From Billgrantia bachuensis (GTDB lineage Bacteria > Pseudomonadota > Gammaproteobacteria > Pseudomonadales > Halomonadaceae): 64,000 nt of DNA. Under the pieces are notes generated by a model. It did not search any database, had not been told where the DNA came from, and was given only the letters and a program-made list of their open reading frames with translations. Below, one piece after another: positions 27,490 through 36,585 of this stretch. The translations under genes were made by a program, and so were the position numbers. The stretch spans positions 1-64,000 of the forward strand of contig NZ_JAAQTO010000004.1 of NCBI RefSeq assembly GCF_011742165.1, in the 5' to 3' direction. Numbering within the stretch: the stretch's first letter is position 1; each line of letters opens with the position of its first letter.

Positions 27490-28869
27490 TCAGCGGTATA
27501 CGAGCGTGGGCAGCCACATGGAGATGGCCGGAATGAAGGTCACCAGCAATAGCGCAATCACCAGCGGCACCAGGAACGGCAGCGTGCCGCGCATGCACTT
27601 CTCGAAGGAGATGTTCGAGACGCGAGACAGCACGTAGAGCACCATGCCTACCGGCGGGGTCAGCAGGCCGATCATCAGGTTGAGTACCATGATCACGCCG
27701 AAGTGCACCGGATCGACCCCGGCATTCACGGCCAGCGGCAGTAGTACCGGTACCAGGATGGTGATGGCGGCGATGGTCTCCATGAAACAGCCGACCACGA
27801 TCAGCACCAGGTTGATCAACAGCAGGATGGCGATCGGGTTGTCCGAGAACGGCCCCAGCAGTTCCATCACGTGTCGAGTAACCTGGTTGCTGGTCAGGAT
27901 CCAGGCGAAGATCGACGCAGCGGCAACGATCAGCAGGATCACGGCGGTGGTCTCTATGGTCTCCATGCTGACCTTGAGCAGACGCCGCCAGGTCAGGATA
28001 CGGTAGACCAGGGTACCGAGGATCAGCGCGTAGACTACCGCGGCGATCGCCGACTCGGTCGGCGTGAAAGCCCCCGTGATGATGCCGCCGACGATGATCA
28101 CCGGGGTCAACAGCGACAGGAAGGCGCGCTTGAACGTCTGCCACACCAGAACCGGCGAGAACGAGGCATCGCGGGGATAGCCGCGCCGCCGCGCGAGGAT
28201 GGCGATCATGATCATCAGGCTCGCCCCCATCAGCAGCCCCGGGATGAGACCGGCGGCGAACAGCTGGCCCACCGAGGCGCCGGCCATCACGCCATAGATC
28301 ACCATCGGCAGGCTGGGCGGAATGATCGGGCCGATGGTCGACGAGGCTGCGGTGATTCCCACTGCGAATTCCTGGTCGTAGCCGGCGTCGCGCATGGCCT
28401 TGATCTCGATGGTGCCGAGCCCGCCGGCGTCGGCCACCGCCGCCCCCGACATGCCCGAGAACACGATGCTGGCGCCGACGTTGACATGCCCCAACCCACC
28501 GCGCATCCAGCCCATCAAGGCGCGGGCGAAATCGAAGATCCGCGTGGTGATGCCGCCATGGTTCATCAGGTTGCCGGCCAGGATGAAGAACGGGATCGCC
28601 AGCAGCGGGAAGCTGTCGATGCCGTTGATCATGCGGTGCGCGACCACGATGTCGGGCACCCGGCCGGTCAGGTAGACATAGAGCAAGCACGAGCCCGCGA
28701 GGCTCACGGCGATGGGAAATCCCATTACCAGCAGGGTGAACATCGTGGCGAACAGAAACGTCAGGTAGTAGCCCATGATGGCCATGAGCACACAGAAGGC
28801 GACCGCCATGGCGGCGATCAGCGGCGGGACGACCGAACCCTTGCGCCGTGCGACCGAAACCTCAGGCAT
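27490..28869 (-). CDS. TRAP transporter large permease subunit (DctM), system 1
   Basis: The 459-residue protein has about twelve transmembrane helices and the DctM signatures PFFILAGNLMNHGGI, SGAAVADAGGLGTIEI and GPIIPPSLPMVIYG. It forms the sodium-coupled channel part of a TRAP importer in the inner membrane. GGAGGG precedes its ATG. It lies between the small permease and the Ldh-family enzyme in an operon led by the binding protein. Confidence 0.94.
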   Translation of the reverse strand: MPEVSVARRKGSVVPPLIAAMAVAFCVLMAIMGYYLTFLFATMFTLLVMGFPIAVSLAGSCLLYVYLTGRVPDIVVAHRMINGIDSFPLLAIPFFILAGNLMNHGGITTRIFDFARALMGWMRGGLGHVNVGASIVFSGMSGAAVADAGGLGTIEIKAMRDAGYDQEFAVGITAASSTIGPIIPPSLPMVIYGVMAGASVGQLFAAGLIPGLLMGASLMIMIAILARRRGYPRDASFSPVLVWQTFKRAFLSLLTPVIIVGGIITGAFTPTESAIAAVVYALILGTLVYRILTWRRLLKVSMETIETTAVILLIVAAASIFAWILTSNQVTRHVMELLGPFSDNPIAILLLINLVLIVVGCFMETIAAITILVPVLLPLAVNAGVDPVHFGVIMVLNLMIGLLTPPVGMVLYVLSRVSNISFEKCMRGTLPFLVPLVIALLLVTFIPAISMWLPTLVYR

Positions 28870-28899
28870 GGCGAGCCCTCCGGTTGATTGTCGTTGTCA

Positions 28900-29442
28900 T
28901 CATCTATCCTTCGCCGTGGTCAGCTCGCTCTCGCCTTCGCGCCAGTGACGGATCGTGACCTGGATCGAGCGCACCAGCATCAGCAGGAACCCGACCATCA
29001 CGACGTAGTAGATGACATCCTTGGGCACGTCGATCGACACCATCATTGCGTTGGTCTTGGCCGCCAGGCCATAGCTGATCCACACGCCCGCGCCGTAGAA
29101 CACGGTGCGACCGATATCCACCAGCATCGACATCGCCCGGCCGACGCTACCCGGCATGTAGCGATAGAAGAACTCCACGGCGATGTGGGAGTTCTTGCGC
29201 GCCGCCATGGCGCTACCCAGGAAACCCACTATGATCAACAGGTAACGGGCGATTTCCTCGGTCCAGCCCACCGAACTGCCGATCACGTAGCGGCTGAAGA
29301 ATTGCAGGAACACCACCGAGGCCAGCACCCAGAAGACCACCAAGGTCGGCCAGTCTTCCCAGCCGTACGCCTTGAAGTCGAACTCGTCTTCTTCGATGGG
29401 ATCGATGCTGGCGGTCTCGGGCGGCAGGGTATCGTGAGACAT
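28900..29442 (-). CDS. TRAP transporter small permease subunit (DctQ), system 1
   Basis: The 180-residue protein has four transmembrane helices after a soluble acidic N-terminus. It carries the DctQ pattern VGWTEEIARYLLIIVGFLGSAMAARKNSHIAVEFFY (about 58-93 region). It partners with the large permease. GGAGGG precedes the ATG. It lies between the binding protein and the large permease. Confidence 0.92.
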   Translation of the reverse strand: MSHDTLPPETASIDPIEEDEFDFKAYGWEDWPTLVVFWVLASVVFLQFFSRYVIGSSVGWTEEIARYLLIIVGFLGSAMAARKNSHIAVEFFYRYMPGSVGRAMSMLVDIGRTVFYGAGVWISYGLAAKTNAMMVSIDVPKDVIYYVVMVGFLLMLVRSIQVTIRHWREGESELTTAKDR

Positions 29443-29493
29443 ACAAGCCCTCCCCGGCGTGCCACCCCGCTCGGAGCGGCACGCCTCGAACGG

Positions 29494-30486
29494 TTACTGG
29501 CCGATTTCCTGCAGCCGGTCGTAGGTTTCCTGGTCCCAGGTGGCGTCTTCACCGTTGTGCTCGGGCATGACCGCCTCGCGGAACGGCTCGCGATCGACTT
29601 CGTTGACCGTCACGCCCTGCTCCTCGAACCAGGCCACGAGCTCGCGCTCCTGCTGCTGGATGTCGGCGGTGATCTTCTCGCCCGCCTCCTGGTACACCTC
29701 GCGGAAGATCTCGCGATCCTCCTCGGAAAGGCGATCCCACAGCGGCCCGCCGATGATCGTTAGCAGCGAATCGGTGATGTGGCCGGTCAGGTTGATGTGA
29801 TCCTGCACCTCGTAGAATGCCTTGGCGCGAATGGTCGGCAGCGGGTTCTCCTGGGCATCGACCACACCCTGCTGCAGGGCCAGGTATACCTCATCGAAGG
29901 CGATCGGCGACGGATTGGCCCCCACCGCCTCGGGGAACATCATGTACATCGGCGCGTTGGGCGTGCGGATCTTCAGATCCTGCATGTCCTCGGGCTTCTC
30001 GATCGGCTCGTTGGAGGTCACGTGGCGCTCGCCGTAGTAATTGAGCGCCACCGGCACGTTACCGGTCGCGTCCTGGTAGCCCTGGGCGATCTCCTGGAAC
30101 AGGTCGCTTTCCGCGTAGGCTTGCCAGTGGTCGAAATCGCGGAACATGTAGGGAGCGCCGGCAATGCCGATCGGCCCATAGGCGCGCCCGGCGAACTGAC
30201 TCCCGGTGTAGATGATGTCCACGGTACCCAGGGTCAGGCCCTCGTTGATGTCCTCCTCCTTGCCCAGCGACGAGGCGGGATGCACTTCGATCGTATAGCG
30301 TCCGTCGGTGCGCTCCTCGATCTCGTCGGCCGCCCACAGGGCCCACTCATGATAGGGCTCGGAGGTCTCGTAGACGTGAGCGAAGGTGAGCGACTCGGCG
30401 CTTGCGGCGCCCGCGGCGCCCATCCCCACTACCAGCAGCGAGGTCGACAGCCAGCGATTCCACTGGCGGGTGCTCTGCTTGACCAT
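29494..30486 (-). CDS. TRAP transporter substrate-binding protein (DctP), system 1
   Basis: The 330-residue protein has a signal peptide (about residues 1-30, cleaved near ASAESLTF) and the DctP fold. The carboxylate-binding arginine sits in DLKIRTPNAPMY (about 166-177), and the FDEVYLALQQGVVDAQENP hinge is present. It delivers an organic or sugar acid to the permease from the periplasm. It leads the operon dctP-dctQ-dctM-ldh. A putative operator lies 64 bases upstream. Its similarity is to uronate/sialate-type TRAP proteins, but the ligand cannot be told from sequence. Confidence 0.92.
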   Translation of the reverse strand: MVKQSTRQWNRWLSTSLLVVGMGAAGAASAESLTFAHVYETSEPYHEWALWAADEIEERTDGRYTIEVHPASSLGKEEDINEGLTLGTVDIIYTGSQFAGRAYGPIGIAGAPYMFRDFDHWQAYAESDLFQEIAQGYQDATGNVPVALNYYGERHVTSNEPIEKPEDMQDLKIRTPNAPMYMMFPEAVGANPSPIAFDEVYLALQQGVVDAQENPLPTIRAKAFYEVQDHINLTGHITDSLLTIIGGPLWDRLSEEDREIFREVYQEAGEKITADIQQQERELVAWFEEQGVTVNEVDREPFREAVMPEHNGEDATWDQETYDRLQEIGQ

Positions 30487-30550
30487 CTTGTTGTTCTCCC
30501 AGTTGAGCGTGCCTGCGACGGTGGTTACCGTCTTTTGTCGATGGGTACTT

Positions 30551-30567
30551 GTATACGTGTCATACCA
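30551..30567. promoter_or_regulatory. Putative FadR-type operator, site 2 of 3
   Basis: GTATACGTGTCATACCA lies 64 bases upstream of the dctP start codon of TRAP system 1. It shares TGTCATACCA exactly with site 1 at 22048-22064. Confidence 0.6.
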
Positions 30568-30613
30568 TCATAAGGAAAGCTAGTCCCTCGCTTCGCGTGC
30601 TGCAACCGAGAGG

Positions 30614-31819
30614 TCAGGCTTGCGACGAATGTCTAATGCCCGCGAGCAGCGTGACGAGCAGGTTCTCCGCGCCGAAGCCCCCCGCTTTTGTCATGACCGG
30701 CCGCTCGGCATCGCCGTTGACATGGCCCAGCGGAACACCTGGGCGCCACTGGCCCGCAAGCTCGATGTAGTCGCCGTCGAGTCGCTCCAGCACGGCCAGG
30801 GCGATATCGCCCCCGCAGAGGAACAGCAGAACGCCCCGCGCTTCCCCACCCGCCGCAGCAACGGCTTCCGCCATGGCCGCCGCGACCGCCTCGGCACTCG
30901 GCTCCCGCCCTGCAGGCACGCCCGGCACGATGACGCACTCGCGGCGGTCGTCATCGCCGTGTACCGGGCCGAAGGCAGACAGACAGGGAATCTCGGGGAA
31001 CGCCTCGCGCAGCAGCTCGAGCTGGCGGCGGGCACGGGGCGCCCGTGAGCCCACCGCAAGCAGTACGCGTACCGGCGCGTTCAGCGCGGGCAGCCGCGAC
31101 GCTGCCACCTGGCCTTGGGCCAGCGCCCGGCCCTTGGGCAACGCCAGGCTTACAGCCAACGCCTGGGTCAGGCCTGCCGCGCAGACCGGCAGCCATTCTC
31201 CCGGTGCTTCGAGGAGCCGCTCGGCGAGGCGCGTCAGTGTTGCGTCGTCCGTGGCATCGACGACGCAATCCGTCAGCGGCAGAGGCCGCCCTGCTTCGGC
31301 AACGTGACGCACCAGCGATACGCCATCTTCCGCGAAGCTGCGAACCAGCGGCCCCGCCGGCGCAGGCGAAAGGCCGTCCCGGGCATAGGCGGTCGTCGAG
31401 AGCGGTTCGCCATCGACCCACACTTCGCCACCCAGCACGCGGCGGCCCTGGCTCGGTACGGCGGGGCAAACCAGCAGGCGACGCTGTCCGTCGAGGCGTT
31501 GCAGAGCAGCGGTCTCCGCCACGACCTGGCCGCGCAACGTCGAGTCGACCTTCTTGAGCAGAAGGCGCGGGCGCTGTGCCAGCAGTATCTCGGCGGCCTT
31601 CCGCGCTCGCCGGGCGGCGGTATCACGATCGAGATGCCGCGAACCGGTATTGACCGCCAACACCCGAGGAGCGTCCTCGCCCCCGACCAGGGCGGCCTCG
31701 AGCCCCTCCATCGTCACAGCCACCCGCGTGACCATGCCGTACTCGGCGAAGGGTGCGGCGGCGTCGAGCGCCCCGGTCAGGTCATCGGCGATGATGGCGA
31801 TGTCACAGCCCGTATTCAT
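30614..31819 (-). CDS. dtnK: DUF1537 four-carbon acid sugar kinase, probable D-threonate kinase
   Basis: The 401-residue protein belongs to the DUF1537 kinase family. The N-terminal substrate domain opens with IIADDLTGALD (residues 9-19). The C-terminal ATP domain has LFLCGGDIA and ends with the MTKAGGFGAENLL glycine-rich loop. Members phosphorylate acid sugars on the terminal hydroxyl. The overlap by four bases with a PdxA-like gene is the known signature of the D-threonate pathway (DtnK plus PdxA2), which yields dihydroxyacetone phosphate and CO2. It is last in the SDR-pdxA2-dtnK operon. Confidence 0.82.
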   Translation of the reverse strand: MNTGCDIAIIADDLTGALDAAAPFAEYGMVTRVAVTMEGLEAALVGGEDAPRVLAVNTGSRHLDRDTAARRARKAAEILLAQRPRLLLKKVDSTLRGQVVAETAALQRLDGQRRLLVCPAVPSQGRRVLGGEVWVDGEPLSTTAYARDGLSPAPAGPLVRSFAEDGVSLVRHVAEAGRPLPLTDCVVDATDDATLTRLAERLLEAPGEWLPVCAAGLTQALAVSLALPKGRALAQGQVAASRLPALNAPVRVLLAVGSRAPRARRQLELLREAFPEIPCLSAFGPVHGDDDRRECVIVPGVPAGREPSAEAVAAAMAEAVAAAGGEARGVLLFLCGGDIALAVLERLDGDYIELAGQWRPGVPLGHVNGDAERPVMTKAGGFGAENLLVTLLAGIRHSSQA

Positions 31820-32841
31820 GCCGTTGCCCGCTGCGCCGCCAATCGCCTGGCGTAGGCAATGGCCGCGCCCATGTTGGTGGCATCGGCACGGCCCTGCCAG
31901 GCAATGTCATAAGCGGTGCCGTGGTCCACCGAGGTGCGCATGACCGGCAGCCCCAGGCTCACGTTGACCGTGGTATCGAAGGCAATCAGCTTGACCGGGA
32001 TGTGCCCCTGGTCGTGGTATTGCGCCACCACCAGGTCGAATTCACCGCGGGATGCACGGTAGAAGACGGTATCGGCCGAGATCGGCCCCTGTACGTCGAA
32101 GCCGCGCTGGCGCAGCGCGCGCACCGCGGGCGCGATGATCCGCTCGTCCTCGTCACCGAAGATGCCGCCTTCGCCGCAGTGGGGGTTGAGCCCGGCCACG
32201 GCGATGCGCGGCGACGCCACACCCATGGCCTTCAGGTGCTCATGCCCCGCTTCCACGGTGGCCGCAATACGCTCCACGGTCACCCGATCGATGGCGCCGC
32301 GCAGCGACACGTGGGTCGAAACGTGCAGTGTCGAGAGCCGCTCGGAAGCCAGCAACATGAACGAGGATGGCGCCCCGGTGAGTGCGGCCAGCATGCCGGT
32401 GTGTCCATCGTAATGATGGCCGGCCGCATGCAGCGCCGCCTTGTTCAGCGGCGCCGTGACGATCACCCGCGCGTGCCCCGCCTGCACCAGTGCCACCGCG
32501 CGCTCGACGCAGCGAAAGGCCAGGTCGCCGCCGGCGGCACTGATACGGCCATCGGGAAGCTCCTCGCCCTGGGCCACGCGCACCTCGGCCACGGCCACGC
32601 GGTCGTCGCCGGAACGACGCTCCTCGAACGAGACGAACTCCAGCGGCGCCTCGATCAGGGCGGCCGCGCGACGGTAGATCTCGGGGTCGCCGACCAGTAG
32701 CACGCCGCCTCGCTGCTCGGGCGTCATGCCGGCCACGGCACGGCAGATGATCTCCGGGCCGATACCAGCAGGGTCACCCATGGTGATGGCGAGGTCATGC
32801 CCGCTGCGGGCTGCGGCATCGGGCGCTGGGGTCGGGCTCAT
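31816..32841 (-). CDS. pdxA2: PdxA family dehydrogenase, probable 4-phospho-D-threonate 3-dehydrogenase
   Basis: The 341-residue enzyme starts at the ATG at 32841, overlapping the SDR stop by four bases. It has the PdxA signatures MGDPAGIGPEI (about 21-31), the metal histidine in HHYDGHTGMLA, and the C-terminal RTSVDHGTAYDIA. Housekeeping PdxA serves vitamin B6 synthesis, but copies coupled to DUF1537 kinases oxidise and decarboxylate 4-phospho-D-threonate (or -erythronate). The coupling here supports the catabolic reading. Confidence 0.83.
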   Translation of the reverse strand: MSPTPAPDAAARSGHDLAITMGDPAGIGPEIICRAVAGMTPEQRGGVLLVGDPEIYRRAAALIEAPLEFVSFEERRSGDDRVAVAEVRVAQGEELPDGRISAAGGDLAFRCVERAVALVQAGHARVIVTAPLNKAALHAAGHHYDGHTGMLAALTGAPSSFMLLASERLSTLHVSTHVSLRGAIDRVTVERIAATVEAGHEHLKAMGVASPRIAVAGLNPHCGEGGIFGDEDERIIAPAVRALRQRGFDVQGPISADTVFYRASRGEFDLVVAQYHDQGHIPVKLIAFDTTVNVSLGLPVMRTSVDHGTAYDIAWQGRADATNMGAAIAYARRLAAQRATA

Positions 32842-33602
32842 GGCATCAACTGGCCGCCGTTGACTTCGATGATCTGGCCGGTCACGTAACCGCTCATGCT
32901 GTCGGTACCCAGGAACACGTAGGCCCCTACGCAATCCTCGGCGACCCCCGTGCGCCCCATGGGAATGGAGGCGGACACTGCGGCCAGTTGCTCCTCGGTG
33001 GAATGGCGTACGTGGAAATCGGTGGCGATGACGCCCGGTGCCACGGCGTTGACGCGGATCTTGTCCTCCAGCAGCTCCTTGGCCATGTTACGCGTCAGGG
33101 TGCTGACGAAGCCCTTCGCCGAAGCATACAGCCCCGCGCCCGGCCCACCGCCGTTGCGCGCCGCAATCGAGCCGGTATGGATGATGTTGCCGCCGCCGGC
33201 GCGCCTCAAGTGCGGCAAGGCGGCCTGGGAAACCATTACTACCGAGCGCACGTTGAGGTCCAGCACGCGGTCGTAGTGCTCGTCGTCGATCTCGCCCAGC
33301 GAGACGCGCCCCAGCATATCCCCGGCGTTGTTGATCAGCATGTCCAACCCGCCCAACTGCTCGGCGGCCTCGTCGACGACACGCCGGGCCTCCGCGGAAC
33401 GGCTCACGTCGCCCTTGACGACCACGGCCTCACCGCCGGCCTCCCGGATGTCCTGGGCCACGGCCTGGGCCTTGTCGGCGCTGGCGTGGTAGTGCACCGC
33501 GACCCGAGCACCCAACGCACCCAGCTGGCGCGCCACGGCCGCCCCGATACCGCGGCTGGCTCCGGTGATCAGCACACGCTTGCCTTTCCACTCATCGAGC
33601 AT
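32838..33602 (-). CDS. SDR family oxidoreductase of the threonate operon
   Basis: The 254-residue short-chain dehydrogenase starts at the ATG at 33602 behind AAGGAG. It has TGASRGIGAAV (about 13-23), NNAG, and the catalytic YASAK (about 152-156), ending in VNGGQLMP. It is first in the operon SDR-pdxA2-dtnK and diverges from the L-fuconate dehydratase gene. Its substrate is unknown; an acid sugar dehydrogenase or epimerase step feeding the kinase is plausible. Confidence 0.82.
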   Translation of the reverse strand: MLDEWKGKRVLITGASRGIGAAVARQLGALGARVAVHYHASADKAQAVAQDIREAGGEAVVVKGDVSRSAEARRVVDEAAEQLGGLDMLINNAGDMLGRVSLGEIDDEHYDRVLDLNVRSVVMVSQAALPHLRRAGGGNIIHTGSIAARNGGGPGAGLYASAKGFVSTLTRNMAKELLEDKIRVNAVAPGVIATDFHVRHSTEEQLAAVSASIPMGRTGVAEDCVGAYVFLGTDSMSGYVTGQIIEVNGGQLMP

Positions 33603-33714
33603 TACGGGATTCTCCTTCACGATCGGATATGGTCACTCTTAGCATGCTGCATGGCTGCCGATACGCTGGCTGTCGACCCGACTCGGCACCTTGCGCTAGA
33701 GTGACATTGGCTTG

Positions 33715-33731
33715 GCATACCTGTCATACAA
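33715..33731. promoter_or_regulatory. Putative FadR-type operator, site 3 of 3
   Basis: GCATACCTGTCATACAA lies in the 193-base space between the divergent SDR-pdxA2-dtnK and fuconate dehydratase operons, 64 bases before the latter's ATG. It shares TGTCATAC and the overall 17-base layout with sites 1 and 2 and contains a direct repeat of CATAC. Confidence 0.55.
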
Positions 33732-33795
33732 CACAACACAGATAGCATGTTAGACGAGTCCTGGCCAAACACCAGACTCCTCGCAAGGAGGCCGC

Positions 33796-35097
33796 ATGAC
33801 CACCATCACCCGGGTCGAAGTACAGGACACCCGCTTTCCCACCTCGCGCAATCTCGACGGCTCGGACGCCATGAACGCCGCGCCGGACTACTCCGCCACC
33901 TACGTCATCCTGCACGTCGACGATGGCGGCCCGGAGGGGCACGGCCTCACCTTCACCATCGGCCGCGGCAACGAGATCGTGGTCGCTGCGGTCGACGCCC
34001 TGGCCCATCTGGTCGAGGGCCGTACGTTGGCCTCGATCACTAACGACATGGGCGGCTTCTGGCGCGAGATCACCGGCGACAGCCAGCTGCGCTGGATCGG
34101 CCCCGACAAGGGCGCGATCCACCTGGCCACCGCCGCCCTGGTCAACGCGGTGTGGGACCTGTGGGCCAAGCGTGAGGGCAAGCCCATCTGGAAGCTGCTG
34201 GTCGACATGTCGCCCGAGCAGTTGGTGCGCTGCCTGGACTTCCGCTTCGTCACCGATGTCCTTACGCCCGAGGAAGCCATCGCACTGCTCCGCAAGCAAG
34301 AGCCAGGCAAGGCCGAGCGCGAGGCCGAGATGAAGCGCGACGGCTTCCCCGCCTACACCACCTCGGCCGGCTGGCTCGGTTACAGCGACGACAAGGTGCG
34401 CCACCTGGCCCGCGAAGCGCTCGCCGAGGGCTGGACCCACTTCAAGCAGAAGATCGGCGGCGATCAGGAGGAGGACGTTCGCCGCGCCGCCCTGCTGCGT
34501 GAGGAGATCGGCTGGGACAACGTGCTGATGATGGATGCCAACCAGGTGTGGGAGGTCGACGAGACGATCGCCAAGATGCGCCGCCTGGCCGAATTCGATC
34601 CACTGTGGATCGAGGAGCCCACCAGCCCCGACGACATCCTCGGCCACGCCGAGATCCGCCACCGCGTCGCCCCCATCGGCGTCGCCACCGGCGAGCATTG
34701 CCACAACAAGGTGATGTTCAAGCAGTTCTTCCAGGCCGAAGCGCTGGACTACTGCCAGCTCGACGCCGCGCGCCTGGGCGGGCTCAACGAGGTGATCCTG
34801 GTCGTGCTGATGGCCGCCAAGTTCGGCGTACCGGTATGCCCCCATGCCGGCGGTGTCGGGCTGTGCGAATACGTCCAGCATATCTCGCTGTTCGACTACA
34901 TCGCCGTCTCGGGCAGCCTGGAAGGGCGCGTACTGGAGTACGTCGACCACCTGCACGAGCATTTCGTCGATCCCGTGGTGGTCGAACGTGGGCGCTACCG
35001 GGTGCCCGAGGCGCCGGGCTACAGCATCACCATGCACCCCGAGTCGCTGGCTCGGCATCGCTTCCCGGATGGCGCCGCCTGGCAGGAGGAGAGCTGA
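33796..35097 (+). CDS. L-fuconate dehydratase (enolase superfamily)
   Basis: The 433-residue enolase-superfamily enzyme has the KxK catalytic lysine in HFKQKIGG (about 215-222) and metal ligands in DANQVW (about 247-252), EEPTSPDD (about 273) and GEHCHNK (about 298). The His of CPHAGGVGLCE is also present. The N-terminal SRNLDGSDAMNAAPDYSATYV and GLTFTIGRGNE segments are typical of L-fuconate dehydratase, which forms 2-keto-3-deoxy-L-fuconate. The enzymes for the next two steps lie at 22.1-23.8 kb. The ATG has AAGGAGG upstream. Confidence 0.9.
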   Translation: MTTITRVEVQDTRFPTSRNLDGSDAMNAAPDYSATYVILHVDDGGPEGHGLTFTIGRGNEIVVAAVDALAHLVEGRTLASITNDMGGFWREITGDSQLRWIGPDKGAIHLATAALVNAVWDLWAKREGKPIWKLLVDMSPEQLVRCLDFRFVTDVLTPEEAIALLRKQEPGKAEREAEMKRDGFPAYTTSAGWLGYSDDKVRHLAREALAEGWTHFKQKIGGDQEEDVRRAALLREEIGWDNVLMMDANQVWEVDETIAKMRRLAEFDPLWIEEPTSPDDILGHAEIRHRVAPIGVATGEHCHNKVMFKQFFQAEALDYCQLDAARLGGLNEVILVVLMAAKFGVPVCPHAGGVGLCEYVQHISLFDYIAVSGSLEGRVLEYVDHLHEHFVDPVVVERGRYRVPEAPGYSITMHPESLARHRFPDGAAWQEES

Positions 35098-35098
35098 T

Positions 35099-36520
35099 AT
35101 GCAGCGAGATGCATTGGTTGCCGCGCTCAGCCAACGCCTTGGCGAGCGAGGCCTGCTGCGCGAGCCCGACGACATGACCCGCTACGTGGCGGACTGGGCC
35201 GGCGACCGACTCGGCATGCCCCTGGCGGTGGCCCGCCCCGCCTCCACCGAGGAGGTCATCGCCACCGTTCGCCTGTGTCGTGACCATGGCGTGCCCATGG
35301 TGCCCCAGGGCGGCCACAGCGGGCTGGTGGCAGGCGCCCTGCCGGCAGCCGACGGCGGCGAACTGGTGATCAGCCTGGAGCGCATGAACCGCATTCGCGC
35401 CATCGACCCGATCAGTTTCACCATGGCCGTGGACGCCGGCTGCATTCTCGAAAGCGTCAAGCAGGCCGCGGCCGAGCACGAGTGCGAGTTTCCGCTGGCC
35501 CTCGGCGCCCAGGGCAGCTGCCAGATCGGCGGCAACATCGCCACTAACGCCGGCGGACTCAACGTGCTGCGCTACGGCATGATGCGCCAGCTGGTGCTGG
35601 GGCTCGAGGTGGTACTGCCGGACGGCCGCCTGTGGGACGGTATGACCGCCCTGCACAAGGACAACCGCGGCTATGCCCTCAAGCAGCTGTTCCTGGGTAG
35701 CGAGGGCACGCTCGGGATCGTCACCGGCGCCGTACTCAAGCTCACACCCCGCGCCACCCAGACCCGCACAGCGCTGCTCGGACTGGATTCCCTGGAAGCG
35801 GTGATCGAACTCTACGGACTCGCCCGCTGCGACTGCAGCGACCTGCTCAGCGCCTTCGAGCTGATTCCGCGCCGCTGCATCGAGCTCGCCATGGAGGCCA
35901 CCTCGACGCTCAGCGACCCCATGGACCACAGCTATCCCTGGTACGTGCTGCTGGAAGTCAGCGCCAGTGGCCCGCTGGATCTCGGCGCCATGCTCGAGCA
36001 CCTGCTGGAACAGGGCATGGAGCGCGGGCTGGTGCTCGACGGCGCGCTGGCCGCCAGTGAAGTCCAGTCACGCCAGCTGTGGCAGTTCCGCGAAAGCATG
36101 CTGGAAGGCCAGCGACGCCGCGGCGAACACCTGCGCACTGACATCTCGGTGCCCATCTCGGCGATTCCCGCCTTTGTCGAGGAGGCCAGCCGCAGCGTGA
36201 TGGAAGCCTCGCCGGAGTGCGAGATCATCGCCTATGGCCACGTGGGCGACGGCAACCTGCATTTCAACGTCCTGCCGCCGCCTGCCATGCCGGAGGCCGA
36301 GAAGCGCGCTCACTTGCATGCCCTGGAGGAACGCCTGTTCGAGGTGCTCGACGGTTTCGTCGGCAGCATCAGCGCCGAGCACGGCATCGGCCGCACCAAG
36401 CAATCCGCCTACCTGGCCCGGCTCTCGCCGGTGGAGCGTGAACTGGCCGAAGGCATCAAGGCCCTGTTCGACCCCGACGGCCTGATGAACCCCGGGCGCA
36501 TCCTGCCGCCGCGGGGCTGA
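35099..36520 (+). CDS. FAD-linked oxidase (GlcD / D-2-hydroxyacid dehydrogenase family)
   Basis: The 473-residue flavoprotein starts at the ATG at 35099, one base after the dehydratase stop. The N-terminal FAD-binding PCMH domain (about 35-215) has PQGGHSGLVAGALP and the flavin loop GGNIATNAGGLNVLRYG. The C-terminal substrate domain (about 220-473) has the metal motif YGHVGDGNLHFNV and SAEHGIGRTK. Such enzymes oxidise glycolate, D-lactate or D-2-hydroxyglutarate to 2-oxo acids and pass electrons to the chain. In this operon a lactate or a sugar-acid hydroxyl is a sensible substrate. Confidence 0.88.
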   Translation: MQRDALVAALSQRLGERGLLREPDDMTRYVADWAGDRLGMPLAVARPASTEEVIATVRLCRDHGVPMVPQGGHSGLVAGALPAADGGELVISLERMNRIRAIDPISFTMAVDAGCILESVKQAAAEHECEFPLALGAQGSCQIGGNIATNAGGLNVLRYGMMRQLVLGLEVVLPDGRLWDGMTALHKDNRGYALKQLFLGSEGTLGIVTGAVLKLTPRATQTRTALLGLDSLEAVIELYGLARCDCSDLLSAFELIPRRCIELAMEATSTLSDPMDHSYPWYVLLEVSASGPLDLGAMLEHLLEQGMERGLVLDGALAASEVQSRQLWQFRESMLEGQRRRGEHLRTDISVPISAIPAFVEEASRSVMEASPECEIIAYGHVGDGNLHFNVLPPPAMPEAEKRAHLHALEERLFEVLDGFVGSISAEHGIGRTKQSAYLARLSPVERELAEGIKALFDPDGLMNPGRILPPRG

Positions 36521-36585
36521 GGGCATGCATCCGCCTGGCACCACGACTACAGTGCAATAGGAAACCCACGGCCAGAGGAAGGTCG

